Source: Lachnospiraceae bacterium A4
GTDB lineage: Bacteria; Bacillota; Clostridia; Lachnospirales; Lachnospiraceae
NCBI GenBank assembly: GCA_000403215.2
Contig: KE159560.1
Location: forward strand, 248,591 to 312,590
Direction: 5' to 3'
Length of the DNA: 64,000 nucleotides
Shown here: positions 43,118-52,461 of the stretch, piece by piece
Layout: every line of letters begins with the position of its first letter
Numbering within the stretch: the first letter of the stretch is position 1
The notes under the pieces: model-generated
What the model was told of the DNA's origin: nothing
Database searches by the model: none
The model's input: only the letters and a program-made list of their open reading frames with translations
Made by a program: the position numbers and the translations under genes

Positions 43118-43144
43118 AAAAAGGGAGAAGTTTTCTCCCTTTTT
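43118..43144. terminator. Terminator after ilvC
   Basis: AAAAAGGGAGAA (43118-43129) and TTCTCCCTTTTT (43133-43144), 12-bp stem with a 3-nt loop and T run. It ends the ilv operon 16 bp after ilvC and separates it from ruvA. Confidence 0.88.
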
Positions 43145-43170
43145 GACAATTATGGAGGCGTGTGTAATCA

Positions 43171-43782
43171 ATGTATGCATATATCAAAGGCGAAATCATA
43201 GACATCTCCGAGGATAATCTTGTACTAGAATGTAATAATATTGGATACAATATCAGGATTCCGCTCAGCGTGACGCAGCGTCTGCCGGGAATCGGTGCCA
43301 CTGTCAAGATTTATACCTATACAAGTGTGCGTGAGGATGCCTTCAATCTGTTTGGTTTTCTCTCAAAGGATGATGTGGAAATCTACAAAAAACTAATTGC
43401 AGTCAATGGCATAGGTCCCAAGGGGGCACTGAGTATTTTGTCTGCCATGAGCGCCGATGACCTGCGGTTTGCCATTTTGTCAGGGGATGCCGCAGCGATA
43501 GCAAAAGCGCAAGGCATTGGGAAAAAGTCCGCAGAGCGGATTATATTAGAACTGCGCGATAAAGTGCAGTTTACGGTCAGCGCGGCTGCGGACTTAGAAG
43601 TCCTGACTTCTTCTGATACGACAGCAGAAACAAATGCGAAGAATGAAGCAATAGAAGCCCTGACGTCGCTGGGTTATTCCCCCTCTGACGCGCTGAGGGC
43701 TGTGCGGCAGATTGAACTCACAGAGGATATGGACGCAGGCACTGTTCTGAAGCAGGCGTTGAAAATCATAAGTACATTGTAA
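43171..43782 (+). CDS. ruvA: Holliday junction branch migration protein RuvA
   Basis: A 203-residue protein. The N-terminal OB domain ([34 protein letters not shown]) is followed by two helix-hairpin-helix motifs ([17 protein letters not shown] and [22 protein letters not shown]) and a C-terminal UBA-like domain that contacts RuvB ([23 protein letters not shown]). It binds the Holliday junction and recruits RuvB. Length is normal. SD TATGGAGG precedes it. ruvB follows after 17 bp. Confidence 0.95.
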   Translation: MYAYIKGEIIDISEDNLVLECNNIGYNIRIPLSVTQRLPGIGATVKIYTYTSVREDAFNLFGFLSKDDVEIYKKLIAVNGIGPKGALSILSAMSADDLRFAILSGDAAAIAKAQGIGKKSAERIILELRDKVQFTVSAAADLEVLTSSDTTAETNAKNEAIEALTSLGYSPSDALRAVRQIELTEDMDAGTVLKQALKIISTL

Positions 43783-43799
43783 TATTTTTGGAGGATTCT

Positions 43800-44798
43800 A
43801 TGGCATCCAGAATAATAGAGACAAAACTTTTAGACGAGGACGTGAAAATCGAAGGAAGTCTGCGCCCTCAGACGCTAAAAGATTATATAGGACAGAAAAA
43901 AGCAAAAGAAATTTTGAGGGTTTATATTGAAGCCGCACGCCAGAGAAAGGATTCGCTGGACCATGTTCTCTTTTACGGGCCGCCCGGTCTTGGAAAGACG
44001 ACACTTGCCGGCATCATCGCAAATGAGATGGGGGTCCATCTTAAAGTGACAAGCGGACCTGCGATCGAAAAGCCGGGGGAGATCGCTGCGATTCTAAACG
44101 GACTCCAGGAGGGCGATATTCTGTTTATTGATGAAATCCATCGCTTAAACAGGCAGGTCGAGGAGGTGCTGTATCCCGCGATGGAGGACTTTGCGATTGA
44201 TATTCTGATCGGAAAGGGGGCCACTGCAAAATCCGTGCGGCTTGATTTACCGCACTTTACTTTAATTGGTGCGACGACCCGTGCAGGCTTGCTGACTGCG
44301 CCTCTGCGGGACAGATTCGGCGTTATTCAGCATTTGGAATTTTATTCGGTGGAGGAGTTAAAGCTGATTATCCAACATTCAGCGCGCGTTCTGAAGGTGC
44401 AGATTGATGAGCAGGGCGCGCTTGAGTTAGCCAGAAGAAGCCGCGGCACACCGAGACTTGCCAACCGTATGCTGCGCAGGGTGCGGGATTTTGCACAGAT
44501 CAAATATGACGGGAAGATCACACTGGAGGCTGCAAATACGGCATTGGATATACTGGATGTGGACAAACTGGGACTAGACCAGACAGACCGGGAACTTCTT
44601 ATGACAATGATTAACCGTTTTAACGGCGGTCCTGTCGGGCTCGAAAGTCTTGCAGCGTCAATCGGTGAGGACCGGGGAACGATCGAGGAAGTCTACGAAC
44701 CTTATCTGATCAAGAACGGATTTATTGTGCGCACACCGCGCGGCAGAATGGTCTCTGAACTTACCTACCGCCATTTGGGGCTTGAAATGCCGGTGTAG
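43800..44798 (+). CDS. ruvB: Holliday junction helicase RuvB
   Basis: A 332-residue AAA+ motor that drives branch migration with RuvA. Walker A is GPPGLGKTT, Walker B is LFIDEIHRL, sensor 1 region is [20 protein letters not shown] and the C-terminal winged helix is [21 protein letters not shown]. The start is ATG 43800, after SD GGAGGA; the TTG four codons earlier is inside the ribosome site. Length matches the family. It is adjacent to ruvA and upstream of zapA, a common clostridial layout. Confidence 0.96.
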   Translation: MASRIIETKLLDEDVKIEGSLRPQTLKDYIGQKKAKEILRVYIEAARQRKDSLDHVLFYGPPGLGKTTLAGIIANEMGVHLKVTSGPAIEKPGEIAAILNGLQEGDILFIDEIHRLNRQVEEVLYPAMEDFAIDILIGKGATAKSVRLDLPHFTLIGATTRAGLLTAPLRDRFGVIQHLEFYSVEELKLIIQHSARVLKVQIDEQGALELARRSRGTPRLANRMLRRVRDFAQIKYDGKITLEAANTALDILDVDKLGLDQTDRELLMTMINRFNGGPVGLESLAASIGEDRGTIEEVYEPYLIKNGFIVRTPRGRMVSELTYRHLGLEMPV

Positions 44799-44849
44799 TC
44801 TGGTATAATAAATTATACTTGTTGAACACAGTGAGAAAGGGGCATGATT

Positions 44850-45260
44850 ATGTCTGCCAAAACAGATACAGAAGTTATTATCGGTGGTAAAGTACTGACC
44901 GTCAGCGGCAATGAGAGCGCCGAATATTTACAAAAAGTTGCAGCGTACATCAATAATAAAGTCAATGAATACGCGAAGATGGACAGTTTTAAGAGACAGT
45001 CTGTCGAAAAACAGAATATGTTAATTCAGTTAAATATTGCGGATGATTATTTTAAGGCGAAGAAGCAGATTGAGCTTCTTGAACAGGATTTGAAGGCGAA
45101 AGATAATGAATTGTATGATTTAAAGCATGAGCTGATTGCCACGCAGATCAAACTGGACAATACAGCCAAATCCCTCAAAGAAGCAAACGAGACGTTAAAT
45201 GAAAATTCAAAACAGATCATTCGTCTCGAAACAGAGTTGAAAGGCAGCCATAACACATGA
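44850..45260 (+). CDS. zapA: Cell division protein ZapA
   Basis: A 136-residue protein that binds and bundles FtsZ at the division ring. The N-terminal ZapA domain (TEVIIGGKVLTVSGNESAEYLQKVAAYINNKVNEY) is followed by a long coiled coil (about 65-136). Start ATG 44850 is 7 bp from AAAGGGG; ATG 44844 is too close to it. Its stop overlaps the U32 gene start as ATGA, so the two are coupled. Confidence 0.9.
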   Translation: MSAKTDTEVIIGGKVLTVSGNESAEYLQKVAAYINNKVNEYAKMDSFKRQSVEKQNMLIQLNIADDYFKAKKQIELLEQDLKAKDNELYDLKHELIATQIKLDNTAKSLKEANETLNENSKQIIRLETELKGSHNT

Positions 45261-47392
45261 GTGATCAGAAAATAGAACTGCTGGCACCCGCGGGAGATTT
45301 TGCCTGTTTTCAGGCGGCAGTCAATGCAGGGGCAGATGCAGTGTATCTGGGCGGAGAGCAGTACGGGGCACGCGCCTACGCGGGCAATTTTTCATCAGAA
45401 GAAATCCAGACAGCCCTGCATACCGCTCATCTTTTTGGTAAAAAGATTTATCTTACCGTCAATACACTGGTTAAGCAAAGCGAATTTGAGAATCTTGTCC
45501 CGTATCTAATCCCGCTGTATCAAGCGGGATTAGACGGCGTGATTGTCCAAGATCTCGGTGTGCTTGCACGTCTGCGCGAACAGTTTCCAGATCTGGCGCT
45601 TCATGCAAGCACACAGATGACAGTCACAGGGCATTATGGCGCTGATTTTTTGAAGAAAATGGGCGTATGCCGGATTGTCCCGGCAAGAGAGCTGTCACTT
45701 GAAGAAATCAAAGATATCAAAACACGAACTGGTCTGGAAATCGAATGCTTTATTCACGGTGCGATGTGCTACGCCTATTCTGGCCAATGTCTGTTTAGCT
45801 CTATCTTAGGCGGCCGCAGCGGCAACCGAGGGCGCTGTGCCGGTCCGTGCAGGCTTCCCTACACCGGTGAACACGGCAAAGAGCAGTATCCGCTCAGCCT
45901 GAAAGATATGTACACGCTGCCTGTTCTGCCCAAGCTCATCGAGGCTGGCATTGATTCCTTTAAAATCGAAGGACGCATGAAAAGCCCTGAATATGTTGCC
46001 GGAGTGACTGCCATTTACCGGAAGTATCTTGATGCATACCTGGAAAATCCTGAGAAAAAATATACAGTTTCACCAGAAGATGAACAGCTTATCAAGCACT
46101 TGTACATCCGTTCGGACACCTGCGGCGGATATTACCAGCAGCATCACAACAAAGATATGGTCACGCTGGCAGAGCCGGGATATTCGGGAAATGCACAGGA
46201 GGTTCTACGTGCAATTCAGGAGAAATATATTGCGAACAAAGTGCGTCTGTCGGTCAGCGGTTCTGCTGTGATACGTGCGGGAAGTCCTGCGGTTTTGACC
46301 CTTTCGACAGAAGCAGCTTCCGTGACAGTGACAGGAGAGCTGGCCAGTCCCGCGCAGAACAAACCACTTCGCCAAGAGGATATCCGCCAGAAGCTGAGCA
46401 AGCTTGGCGACACCTGTTTTCAGCTCACAGCGCTTGACATTGATACAGATGATGCTTCGTTCATGGCGGTAAAGGCGTTGAACGAACTGCGCCGCAGGGC
46501 GGCGGCTGCGCTGGAACACAAACTTCTGGCATCGTCACTACGCGCTGTCCCAGAGCTTGTGCTGTCAGAGAAAAAGCCGGATAATCCGCCTCCGCTGCGG
46601 CAGAGTGAATGGTGCGTGCTGGTCACAACCTATGAACAGCTTATGATTGCAAACACCTTTTCAAAGCTGCATCGCATTTACGTGGAGGCAGACTTGCTTC
46701 TCTACGCGGAGAATGCCTTGCTGCCTGAACAGGAATATATTCTCGTATTACCACATATTTTGCGGAAAAGATCTTATTCCTGTCTGCCAAAGTATGAGGC
46801 GCTCTTGTACAGCGGCCATTTTTCAGGCGTCATGGTCCGAAACCTCGAAGAACTGGAATGGCTTCATACAATAGGCTATCAAGGGCAGATTTACTCGGAT
46901 TATACAGTTTATGTGTGGAATCAGGTGGCACTGGACTTTCTGGAGAGTCAGACGGAGGGGGTTACGCTTCCCTTGGAATTGAACAGAAAGGAGTTGGACA
47001 GACTGATTCCTGCTGGCGATACCTGTTTTGTACTGTATGGTTATATTCCCTTGATGTATTCGGCAAACTGTATTCGAAACACGCTGGAGCGCTGTATAAA
47101 GGATACTGGAACTGCAAATAATAGATATCATTTGACAGACCGTTATCGCAATGATATTACAATTGTACAAAATTGTACGCATTGTTATAACATTCTGTAC
47201 AATACTGTGCCCATGTCGCTGCATGGACAGCTTGATCGTATTTTAAAAAAGAATTATCCGGTTTTGCGGCTTGATTTTTCTGTCGAGAACGGCACACAGA
47301 CAAGGGCTGTAATCGAATATTTTCTAAATTCCTGTACAGAATTTCCTTACAAGGAGTTTACCAATGGACATTATAAGCGTGGAGTAGAGTAG
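45257..47392 (+). CDS. U32-family protein, RlhA-like, with DUF3656
   Basis: A 711-residue protein of the U32 family. The N-terminal half has LLAPAGDFACFQAAVNAGADAVYLG and the cysteine block GAMCYAYSGQCLFSSILGGRSGNRGRCAGPCRLPY, which in E. coli RlhA and TrhP is linked to hydroxylation of rRNA or tRNA bases rather than peptide cleavage. A DUF3656-like middle and C-terminal part favour the RlhA subgroup. The Cys-rich C-terminal part (IVQNCTHCYNILYN) resembles a metal or Fe-S site. It overlaps zapA by 4 bp, and the next gene starts 2 bp after its stop. Confidence 0.86.
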   Translation: MSDQKIELLAPAGDFACFQAAVNAGADAVYLGGEQYGARAYAGNFSSEEIQTALHTAHLFGKKIYLTVNTLVKQSEFENLVPYLIPLYQAGLDGVIVQDLGVLARLREQFPDLALHASTQMTVTGHYGADFLKKMGVCRIVPARELSLEEIKDIKTRTGLEIECFIHGAMCYAYSGQCLFSSILGGRSGNRGRCAGPCRLPYTGEHGKEQYPLSLKDMYTLPVLPKLIEAGIDSFKIEGRMKSPEYVAGVTAIYRKYLDAYLENPEKKYTVSPEDEQLIKHLYIRSDTCGGYYQQHHNKDMVTLAEPGYSGNAQEVLRAIQEKYIANKVRLSVSGSAVIRAGSPAVLTLSTEAASVTVTGELASPAQNKPLRQEDIRQKLSKLGDTCFQLTALDIDTDDASFMAVKALNELRRRAAAALEHKLLASSLRAVPELVLSEKKPDNPPPLRQSEWCVLVTTYEQLMIANTFSKLHRIYVEADLLLYAENALLPEQEYILVLPHILRKRSYSCLPKYEALLYSGHFSGVMVRNLEELEWLHTIGYQGQIYSDYTVYVWNQVALDFLESQTEGVTLPLELNRKELDRLIPAGDTCFVLYGYIPLMYSANCIRNTLERCIKDTGTANNRYHLTDRYRNDITIVQNCTHCYNILYNTVPMSLHGQLDRILKKNYPVLRLDFSVENGTQTRAVIEYFLNSCTEFPYKEFTNGHYKRGVE

Positions 47393-47393
47393 A

Positions 47394-50165
47394 ATGCTAA
47401 GAGCAGTCATCGAGTTATCAAAATATATATTAGCAGCAAATATTGTATTATATGTATTGATTAGTTTTATCGCCCTTTGTCGTGACGACAGGAAGCGCAA
47501 AAACTTTATTTTCGTCCTCCAGTACAGTATGATTTTTATCAATCATATGACAGGGAGTCTGGTGCTGCTGTCCTCAAGAAAAGATTTTACATATCTTTTC
47601 TTTCCGCTTTTTCAAATGATCACAGTGTTTGCCTTTCTGGTCCTGATGCGCGTAATCTACCCAAAGGCAGACCGCTTGATTCAAAGCCACATCGCACTGT
47701 TGTTGTCTGTCAGCTTTGTGATATTGACACGCCTGTCCCTGACACGCTCTGTACGCCAGTTTACCATCATCGCAATATCGCTGGTAATCGCGCTGATTCT
47801 TCCGGCTTTTCTGAGATATCAAAAGCTGTTAAAAAGCTGCGATTATATTTTTGCGGCAGCCGGTATATTGATTCTGGGCGCTGTGCTGGTGCGGGGCAGC
47901 ATTACAAACGGCTCTAAATTGTCTTTTTCTATCATGGGGTTATCCTTCCAGCCGTCAGAGTTTGTGAAAATTATCTATGTACTGTTTACAGCAGCGATGT
48001 TGTCAAAAGCCAAGAAGTTATGGCACCTCCTGCTCTCAGGATTCCTTGCGGCAGTGCATGTGCTGTTCCTTGCCGCCGCCAAGGATCTTGGCAGTGCACT
48101 GATTTATTTTATCACGTATATTATTCTCCTGTATATTGCGACACATCGTCTGCGGTATTTGGTTATGGGTTTTGCAGGCGGCGCTGCGGCGGCATATATC
48201 TCCTATCTGCTGTTTGCGCATGTGCGCGTGCGCGTGGCGGCATGGCTTGACCCGTGGAACGATATCAACGCCACGGGATACCAGATTGCCCAGTCTCTGT
48301 TTGGAATCGGAACCGGCGGCTGGTTTGGCATGGGGATTGATGCCGGAATGCCAAGCTCTATTCCTTATGTAGAGCAGGATTTTATTTTTTCCGCAATCTG
48401 CGAGGAATTTGGCGTAATCTACGGCATCTGCCTCATTGCAGTCTGTGTCAGTTTATTTTTGGAGATAATCCGCGTCGCATACTCATGTCAGGACTCCTTT
48501 ATGCAGTATGCCTCCTATGGACTGGGAATCATCTACATTGTGCAGCTATTTCTTACAATTGGCGGAAACAGCAAATTTATACCGCTTACAGGTGTGACGC
48601 TGCCCTTAATCAGTTATGGCGGCAGTTCCGTGCTGGCGACACTAATGATGTTATCTGTTGTGCAGGGATTTTATATCCATAATGATACATCTTATGAAAA
48701 TAAAGAATATGACGATAAAAATATTGATACGAATAATAATTTCATTCATAAACTTGTGGCATTCGCGGGCATGCACCTTCACACCAATGTGATCGCAGGT
48801 GTATTTGTGGGGCTTTTTATTGCAATCAGCGTGCATTTACTCCACTATGTATATTACGACAGTGCACAGGTGATCAACAACTCCTACAATGCCAAGCGGC
48901 AGGATATTCTGGCGGAGGAGACGATCCGGGGGGATATTCTGTCCGCAGACGGTCAGGTGCTTGCGACGACGATCGCGCATTCGGATGATCGGTACTATCC
49001 TTTTGACAAAGTGTTTGCACATGCGGTTGGCTATGCTGCAAACGGCAGAATGGGCGTCGAGCAGAGCGCCAATATGTTTCTCGTCTCCTCCAATGTCTCT
49101 CTGGGGAACAAGCTGCAAAATGATCTGGCAAACGAGAAGCACATGGGAAACACGGTTGTCACAACCTTCGATGCCAGACTGCAAAAAATTGCATACAATG
49201 CGCTGGGCACCTATGAGGGCACCGTGTTTGTGACAGAGCCCTCGACAGGAAAAATCCTTGCGATGGTTTCCAAGCCAGATTTTAATCCCAATACGATCAG
49301 TGAGATCTGGGACAGTCTCCTGGAGGACACCACAAGCTCTGTATTATTAAACCGGGCGACGCAAGGTTTGTATCCGCCGGGGTCAACCTTTAAAATTTTG
49401 ACCGCACTGGAATATATCCGTGAAAATCCAGAGCGCTATGAGGACTATACGTTTCAGTGTACAGGAAAATTCTCCAACGGGAAAAATACCATCAACTGTT
49501 ATCACGGCACCGTCCATGGAAACGTTGATCTGATGGAATCTTTTGCAAAGTCCTGCAATTCATCCTTTGCAAATATAGGACTCAAACTTGACCGGCGCAA
49601 ATTTAAAAAGACACTTGACAATCTGTTTTTTAACAAAAAACTTCCTGTGGATTTCCCTGCAAATACCAGCAGTATCTCCGATGAGATTGCCAGCAATGAC
49701 AATGCCATGATACAGACTGTCATCGGTCAGGGCACCACACAGATGACACCGATACAGCTTGCCATGATTACCGCCATGATCGCCAACAACGGTGTGATGA
49801 TGGAGCCTTATATGATTGACCATATCGAGACGGCAGAAGGGAAAGTGATAAAGACCTATGCGCCGCACGCTCTGGGGAAGCTCATCACAGAACAGGAGGC
49901 CGCCGTTTTGCAGGAAGCCATGAAAACCGTCGTGGAAGAGGGCACTGGAACGCGCCTGATCAGCGAAGGCTACAGTGCAGCCGGCAAGACGGGGTCCGCC
50001 GAATTTAATTCCAACTCGGATTCACATGCATGGTTTACCGGATATACGTATGACACTGAAAAACCCTTGCAGATCACAATCATTATGGAGGGCGCAGGCT
50101 CTGGCGGAGAGTACGCAGTGCCGATGGCAAGACGGATTTTAGATGAGTATTATAGTCAAAAATAA
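47394..50165 (+). CDS. SEDS glycosyltransferase fused to class B PBP transpeptidase
   Basis: A 923-residue bifunctional peptidoglycan synthase. Residues 1-435 are a SEDS (FtsW/RodA) domain with about ten helices; key parts are FQPSEFVKI near 186, EQDFIFSAICEEFG with the essential Asp at 329 (the HTDFIF position of RodA) and LPLISYGGSS near 402. A short linker and one more helix (about 465-485) lead to an extracellular class B PBP domain with STFK (Ser664), SCN (720-722) and KTG (865-867), all intact. In most bacteria these are two proteins. There is no frameshift, and the N-terminal pedestal of the PBP is short. It starts 2 bp after the U32 gene. Confidence 0.92.
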   Translation: MLRAVIELSKYILAANIVLYVLISFIALCRDDRKRKNFIFVLQYSMIFINHMTGSLVLLSSRKDFTYLFFPLFQMITVFAFLVLMRVIYPKADRLIQSHIALLLSVSFVILTRLSLTRSVRQFTIIAISLVIALILPAFLRYQKLLKSCDYIFAAAGILILGAVLVRGSITNGSKLSFSIMGLSFQPSEFVKIIYVLFTAAMLSKAKKLWHLLLSGFLAAVHVLFLAAAKDLGSALIYFITYIILLYIATHRLRYLVMGFAGGAAAAYISYLLFAHVRVRVAAWLDPWNDINATGYQIAQSLFGIGTGGWFGMGIDAGMPSSIPYVEQDFIFSAICEEFGVIYGICLIAVCVSLFLEIIRVAYSCQDSFMQYASYGLGIIYIVQLFLTIGGNSKFIPLTGVTLPLISYGGSSVLATLMMLSVVQGFYIHNDTSYENKEYDDKNIDTNNNFIHKLVAFAGMHLHTNVIAGVFVGLFIAISVHLLHYVYYDSAQVINNSYNAKRQDILAEETIRGDILSADGQVLATTIAHSDDRYYPFDKVFAHAVGYAANGRMGVEQSANMFLVSSNVSLGNKLQNDLANEKHMGNTVVTTFDARLQKIAYNALGTYEGTVFVTEPSTGKILAMVSKPDFNPNTISEIWDSLLEDTTSSVLLNRATQGLYPPGSTFKILTALEYIRENPERYEDYTFQCTGKFSNGKNTINCYHGTVHGNVDLMESFAKSCNSSFANIGLKLDRRKFKKTLDNLFFNKKLPVDFPANTSSISDEIASNDNAMIQTVIGQGTTQMTPIQLAMITAMIANNGVMMEPYMIDHIETAEGKVIKTYAPHALGKLITEQEAAVLQEAMKTVVEEGTGTRLISEGYSAAGKTGSAEFNSNSDSHAWFTGYTYDTEKPLQITIIMEGAGSGGEYAVPMARRILDEYYSQK

Positions 50166-50215
50166 TGTATACTTTTCTGATTTATTATAAAAATTGCAAA
50201 AATTTCAAGAATACT

Positions 50216-50244
50216 TTGTAATTTTTTGTGAAAAGGTGTATATT
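50216..50244 (+). promoter_or_regulatory. Promoter of the CheX-like/CheY pair
   Basis: TTGTAA (50216-50221) and TATATT (50239-50244) with 17-bp spacing, about 35 bp before the AAAGGAGG site of the CheX-like gene. Confidence 0.55.
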
Positions 50245-50285
50245 AGTATTAGGTGTAATTTGAAGAAATAAAAGGAGGACCAAAA

Positions 50286-51158
50286 ATGATTAACCGTTTA
50301 TTTGGAAATTATTTGGTGGAAAAAAAAGTTTTGTCGCAGACGCAATTAGATGATCTGCTTCCCGTTCAAAAAGATTTCAAGGCTGAGGTAGAGACAATCG
50401 CAGTAATTAATAAAGTGATATCAGCGGCAGTGGCACAAGAGCTTTTGGGACGGATAGATAGGAACAGCGAACATTTTGGCGAGGCAGCCATTGATGCCGA
50501 ATATCTCACAGATGAGAAGCTTGATGAGATCCTGACATACCAGTCGAATGCATTTATGAAGTTTGTCCAGAGTATGATCGACAAACACTTTATGGATCTC
50601 GGGCAGATCAATCATTTTCTGGATGAATTTCAGCAAATCGGCGGCTACACAGATGCCCAGATCAGTTCGCTCATCCATGACGATCTCGAACAGTGTGTGC
50701 AGATCTTTGTTCCGCTAAAGTCACCGCGGCTGAAGGAATTTACATTGACCCTTATCCAGACTATACGCCGTCTGATAGACTGCGACGCGTATTTGGACAA
50801 ATCGTTCACTGCGCGTTCATTGCAGCTTGACAAGCATGCGTGCCAGATGATTGTAGGAGACATGCATATGAAGGTGTATATCAGCGCACCAGACAATGAT
50901 CTGCTTGCGATTGCAAATTATTTTACGGGCGATACATACGAAGCTGTAAATGAAGATGCCCTCGATAATGTAGGTGAATTTATCAATTGTGTGAATGGGC
51001 TGTTCGCTACAAATTTAAGTTATGACAATGTCACGATCGACATGAGCTCCCCTGAATTTTCGATGGTTGGACCTTTTATCAGCAATGAGAAACTGTATGT
51101 CATTCCCATTTATGCAAACGGATACAGTCTTAAAGCAGTACTAGAGGTATATGAATAA
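50286..51158 (+). CDS. CheX-domain-like protein
   Basis: A 290-residue cytoplasmic protein. The first 140 residues are helical and include an N-terminal motif (FGNYLVEKKVLSQTQLDDLL) like that of type II secretion/chemotaxis accessory proteins. The C-terminal half (about 150-290) resembles a CheX/CheC-type phosphatase domain: DNVGEFINCVNGLFATNLSYDNVTIDM, with the E-x2-N pattern of that group. It probably acts on, or with, the single-domain receiver that follows 41 bp later. No flagellar or chemoreceptor gene is nearby, so the pair may serve another signalling path. Confidence 0.72.
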   Translation: MINRLFGNYLVEKKVLSQTQLDDLLPVQKDFKAEVETIAVINKVISAAVAQELLGRIDRNSEHFGEAAIDAEYLTDEKLDEILTYQSNAFMKFVQSMIDKHFMDLGQINHFLDEFQQIGGYTDAQISSLIHDDLEQCVQIFVPLKSPRLKEFTLTLIQTIRRLIDCDAYLDKSFTARSLQLDKHACQMIVGDMHMKVYISAPDNDLLAIANYFTGDTYEAVNEDALDNVGEFINCVNGLFATNLSYDNVTIDMSSPEFSMVGPFISNEKLYVIPIYANGYSLKAVLEVYE

Positions 51159-51199
51159 GAATATGCTTATAAAGTTTTATAGGATAAGGAGATAATAAT

Positions 51200-51559
51200 A
51201 TGAATACTGTTTTGATAGTTGACGATTCTAAAACTTCCAGATATATGCTTCGCCATATTCTTGTTGAAAATGGCTATGAGGTGATTGGTGAGGCGGAAAA
51301 CGGACAGGAGGGCTTCGATAAATACTGTGAACTTGAGCCGGATTTCGTGACGCTTGATATCACAATGCCAGTGATGGATGGAATCGAAACGCTTGTCAAG
51401 ATCAAAGAATATGACGAGGAAGCCAAAATAATAATGGTGACGGCATCTGGTCAGAAAAATAAAATGCTGGATGCGATCAAGCTCGGCGCGGCAGATTTTG
51501 TCACAAAACCTTATGAAACAAGCCAGATTATAAGCATTATGGACAGTATGAAAGAATAA
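51200..51559 (+). CDS. Single-domain response regulator (CheY-like)
   Basis: A 119-residue receiver. Asp8-Asp9 in LIVDDS, the phosphorylation site Asp53 in FVTLDITMPVMDG, Thr81-Ala in VTASG and Lys103 in FVTKPYE are all present. There is no output domain. It directly follows a CheX-like phosphatase candidate, and lies apart from any kinase in this window. It could regulate motility or developmental signalling. SD AAGGAGA. Confidence 0.9.
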   Translation: MNTVLIVDDSKTSRYMLRHILVENGYEVIGEAENGQEGFDKYCELEPDFVTLDITMPVMDGIETLVKIKEYDEEAKIIMVTASGQKNKMLDAIKLGAADFVTKPYETSQIISIMDSMKE

Positions 51560-51586
51560 TATACGCACCATACAGGAGGAAACACC

Positions 51587-52033
51587 ATGATTCAAGCTAC
51601 TAGTTGTGGTGGCGTAGTCATTTTCCGGGGTAAAATTTTACTTTTATACAAAAATTTCAAAAACAGATACGAAGGGTGGGTTTTACCAAAAGGCACTGTT
51701 GAAATGGGTGAGAAGCATGTGGAGACTGCCCTGCGAGAAGTGTTTGAGGAATCAGGCGTGAAAGCTACTGTTATGAAATATATTGGAAAGAGCGAATATA
51801 CCTTCAATGTGCCTCAGGATATCGTAGAGAAGGAAGTCCATTGGTATCTAATGATGGCGGATAATTATTACAGCAAGCCACAGCGTGAAGAATTTTTTGT
51901 TGATTCGGGATATTATAAATATCATGAGGCATATCATCTGCTCAAATTTTCAAATGAAAAGCAGATCTTAGAACAGGCGTATCAGGAATATCTCGAGCTT
52001 CGAAAAAACAGACAATGGATAAAACCACGTTAA
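51587..52033 (+). CDS. Nudix hydrolase
   Basis: A 148-residue enzyme that hydrolyses nucleoside-diphosphate-linked compounds. The complete Nudix box GTVEMGEKHVETALREVFEESGV is at about 38-60 (G-x5-E-x7-REVFEESGV). The N-terminal SCGGVVIFRGKILLLYK and C-terminal YHEAYHLLKF fit diadenosine or NDP-sugar hydrolases, but the substrate cannot be told from the sequence. It has SD CAGGAGG and ends at a terminator. Confidence 0.9.
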   Translation: MIQATSCGGVVIFRGKILLLYKNFKNRYEGWVLPKGTVEMGEKHVETALREVFEESGVKATVMKYIGKSEYTFNVPQDIVEKEVHWYLMMADNYYSKPQREEFFVDSGYYKYHEAYHLLKFSNEKQILEQAYQEYLELRKNRQWIKPR

Positions 52034-52040
52034 AACAGCT

Positions 52041-52070
52041 AAAAAGAAGGTCAGTTTTGATCTTCTTTTT
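52041..52070. terminator. Intrinsic terminator after the Nudix gene
   Basis: AAAAAGAAG-GTCA and TGAT-CTTCTTTTT form a stem of about 13 bp with one G-T pair, followed by T. It lies 8 bp after the Nudix stop. Confidence 0.85.
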
Positions 52071-52143
52071 GATTTGTAATATTTGGAATGTTATGTTAGA
52101 ATAGTCAGTGATAACAAAATCTATTTGGAAGCAGTGGTAAAAG

Positions 52144-52452
52144 ATGCGTTTTAGTAAGAAGTTATATATCAGCCCGTCATTGGACAAAAAATGCGGGACA
52201 GTGAAGTGGAAGCTGCGGACAGGCAGACCTCAGCCGACAATCTACATTATCGCGCTCGCAAAAAACAGGGACCTGCTTGAGATCTATCACAGCGGAATGC
52301 TCAAACAAAAATATTACCGAAAAAAAGCCAACATGCCCTATATTGTCGGCATTGCCACGGGATATGGCGGGGCAGTGGATTTGGTCATAGACATGATTGA
52401 GGATGTTTTTCGCGAGACAGGGACATATGATGTAAAATCTTTTTTCAAATAA
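52144..52452 (+). CDS. Small conserved hypothetical protein
   Basis: A 102-residue basic protein (KKLYISPSLDKKCGTVKWKLRTGRPQPTIYIIALAKNRDLLEIYHS, then GIATGYGGAVDLVIDMIEDVFRETG). It contains one cysteine and no membrane segment. The pattern of short strands then a C-terminal amphipathic helix gives no family that I recognise. It is followed after 9 bp by the DUF2953 gene and so likely belongs to the same operon. The start is ATG 52144 after AGTGGTAAAAG, a weak site. Confidence 0.7.
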   Translation: MRFSKKLYISPSLDKKCGTVKWKLRTGRPQPTIYIIALAKNRDLLEIYHSGMLKQKYYRKKANMPYIVGIATGYGGAVDLVIDMIEDVFRETGTYDVKSFFK

Positions 52453-52461
52453 GGGGAGCTT

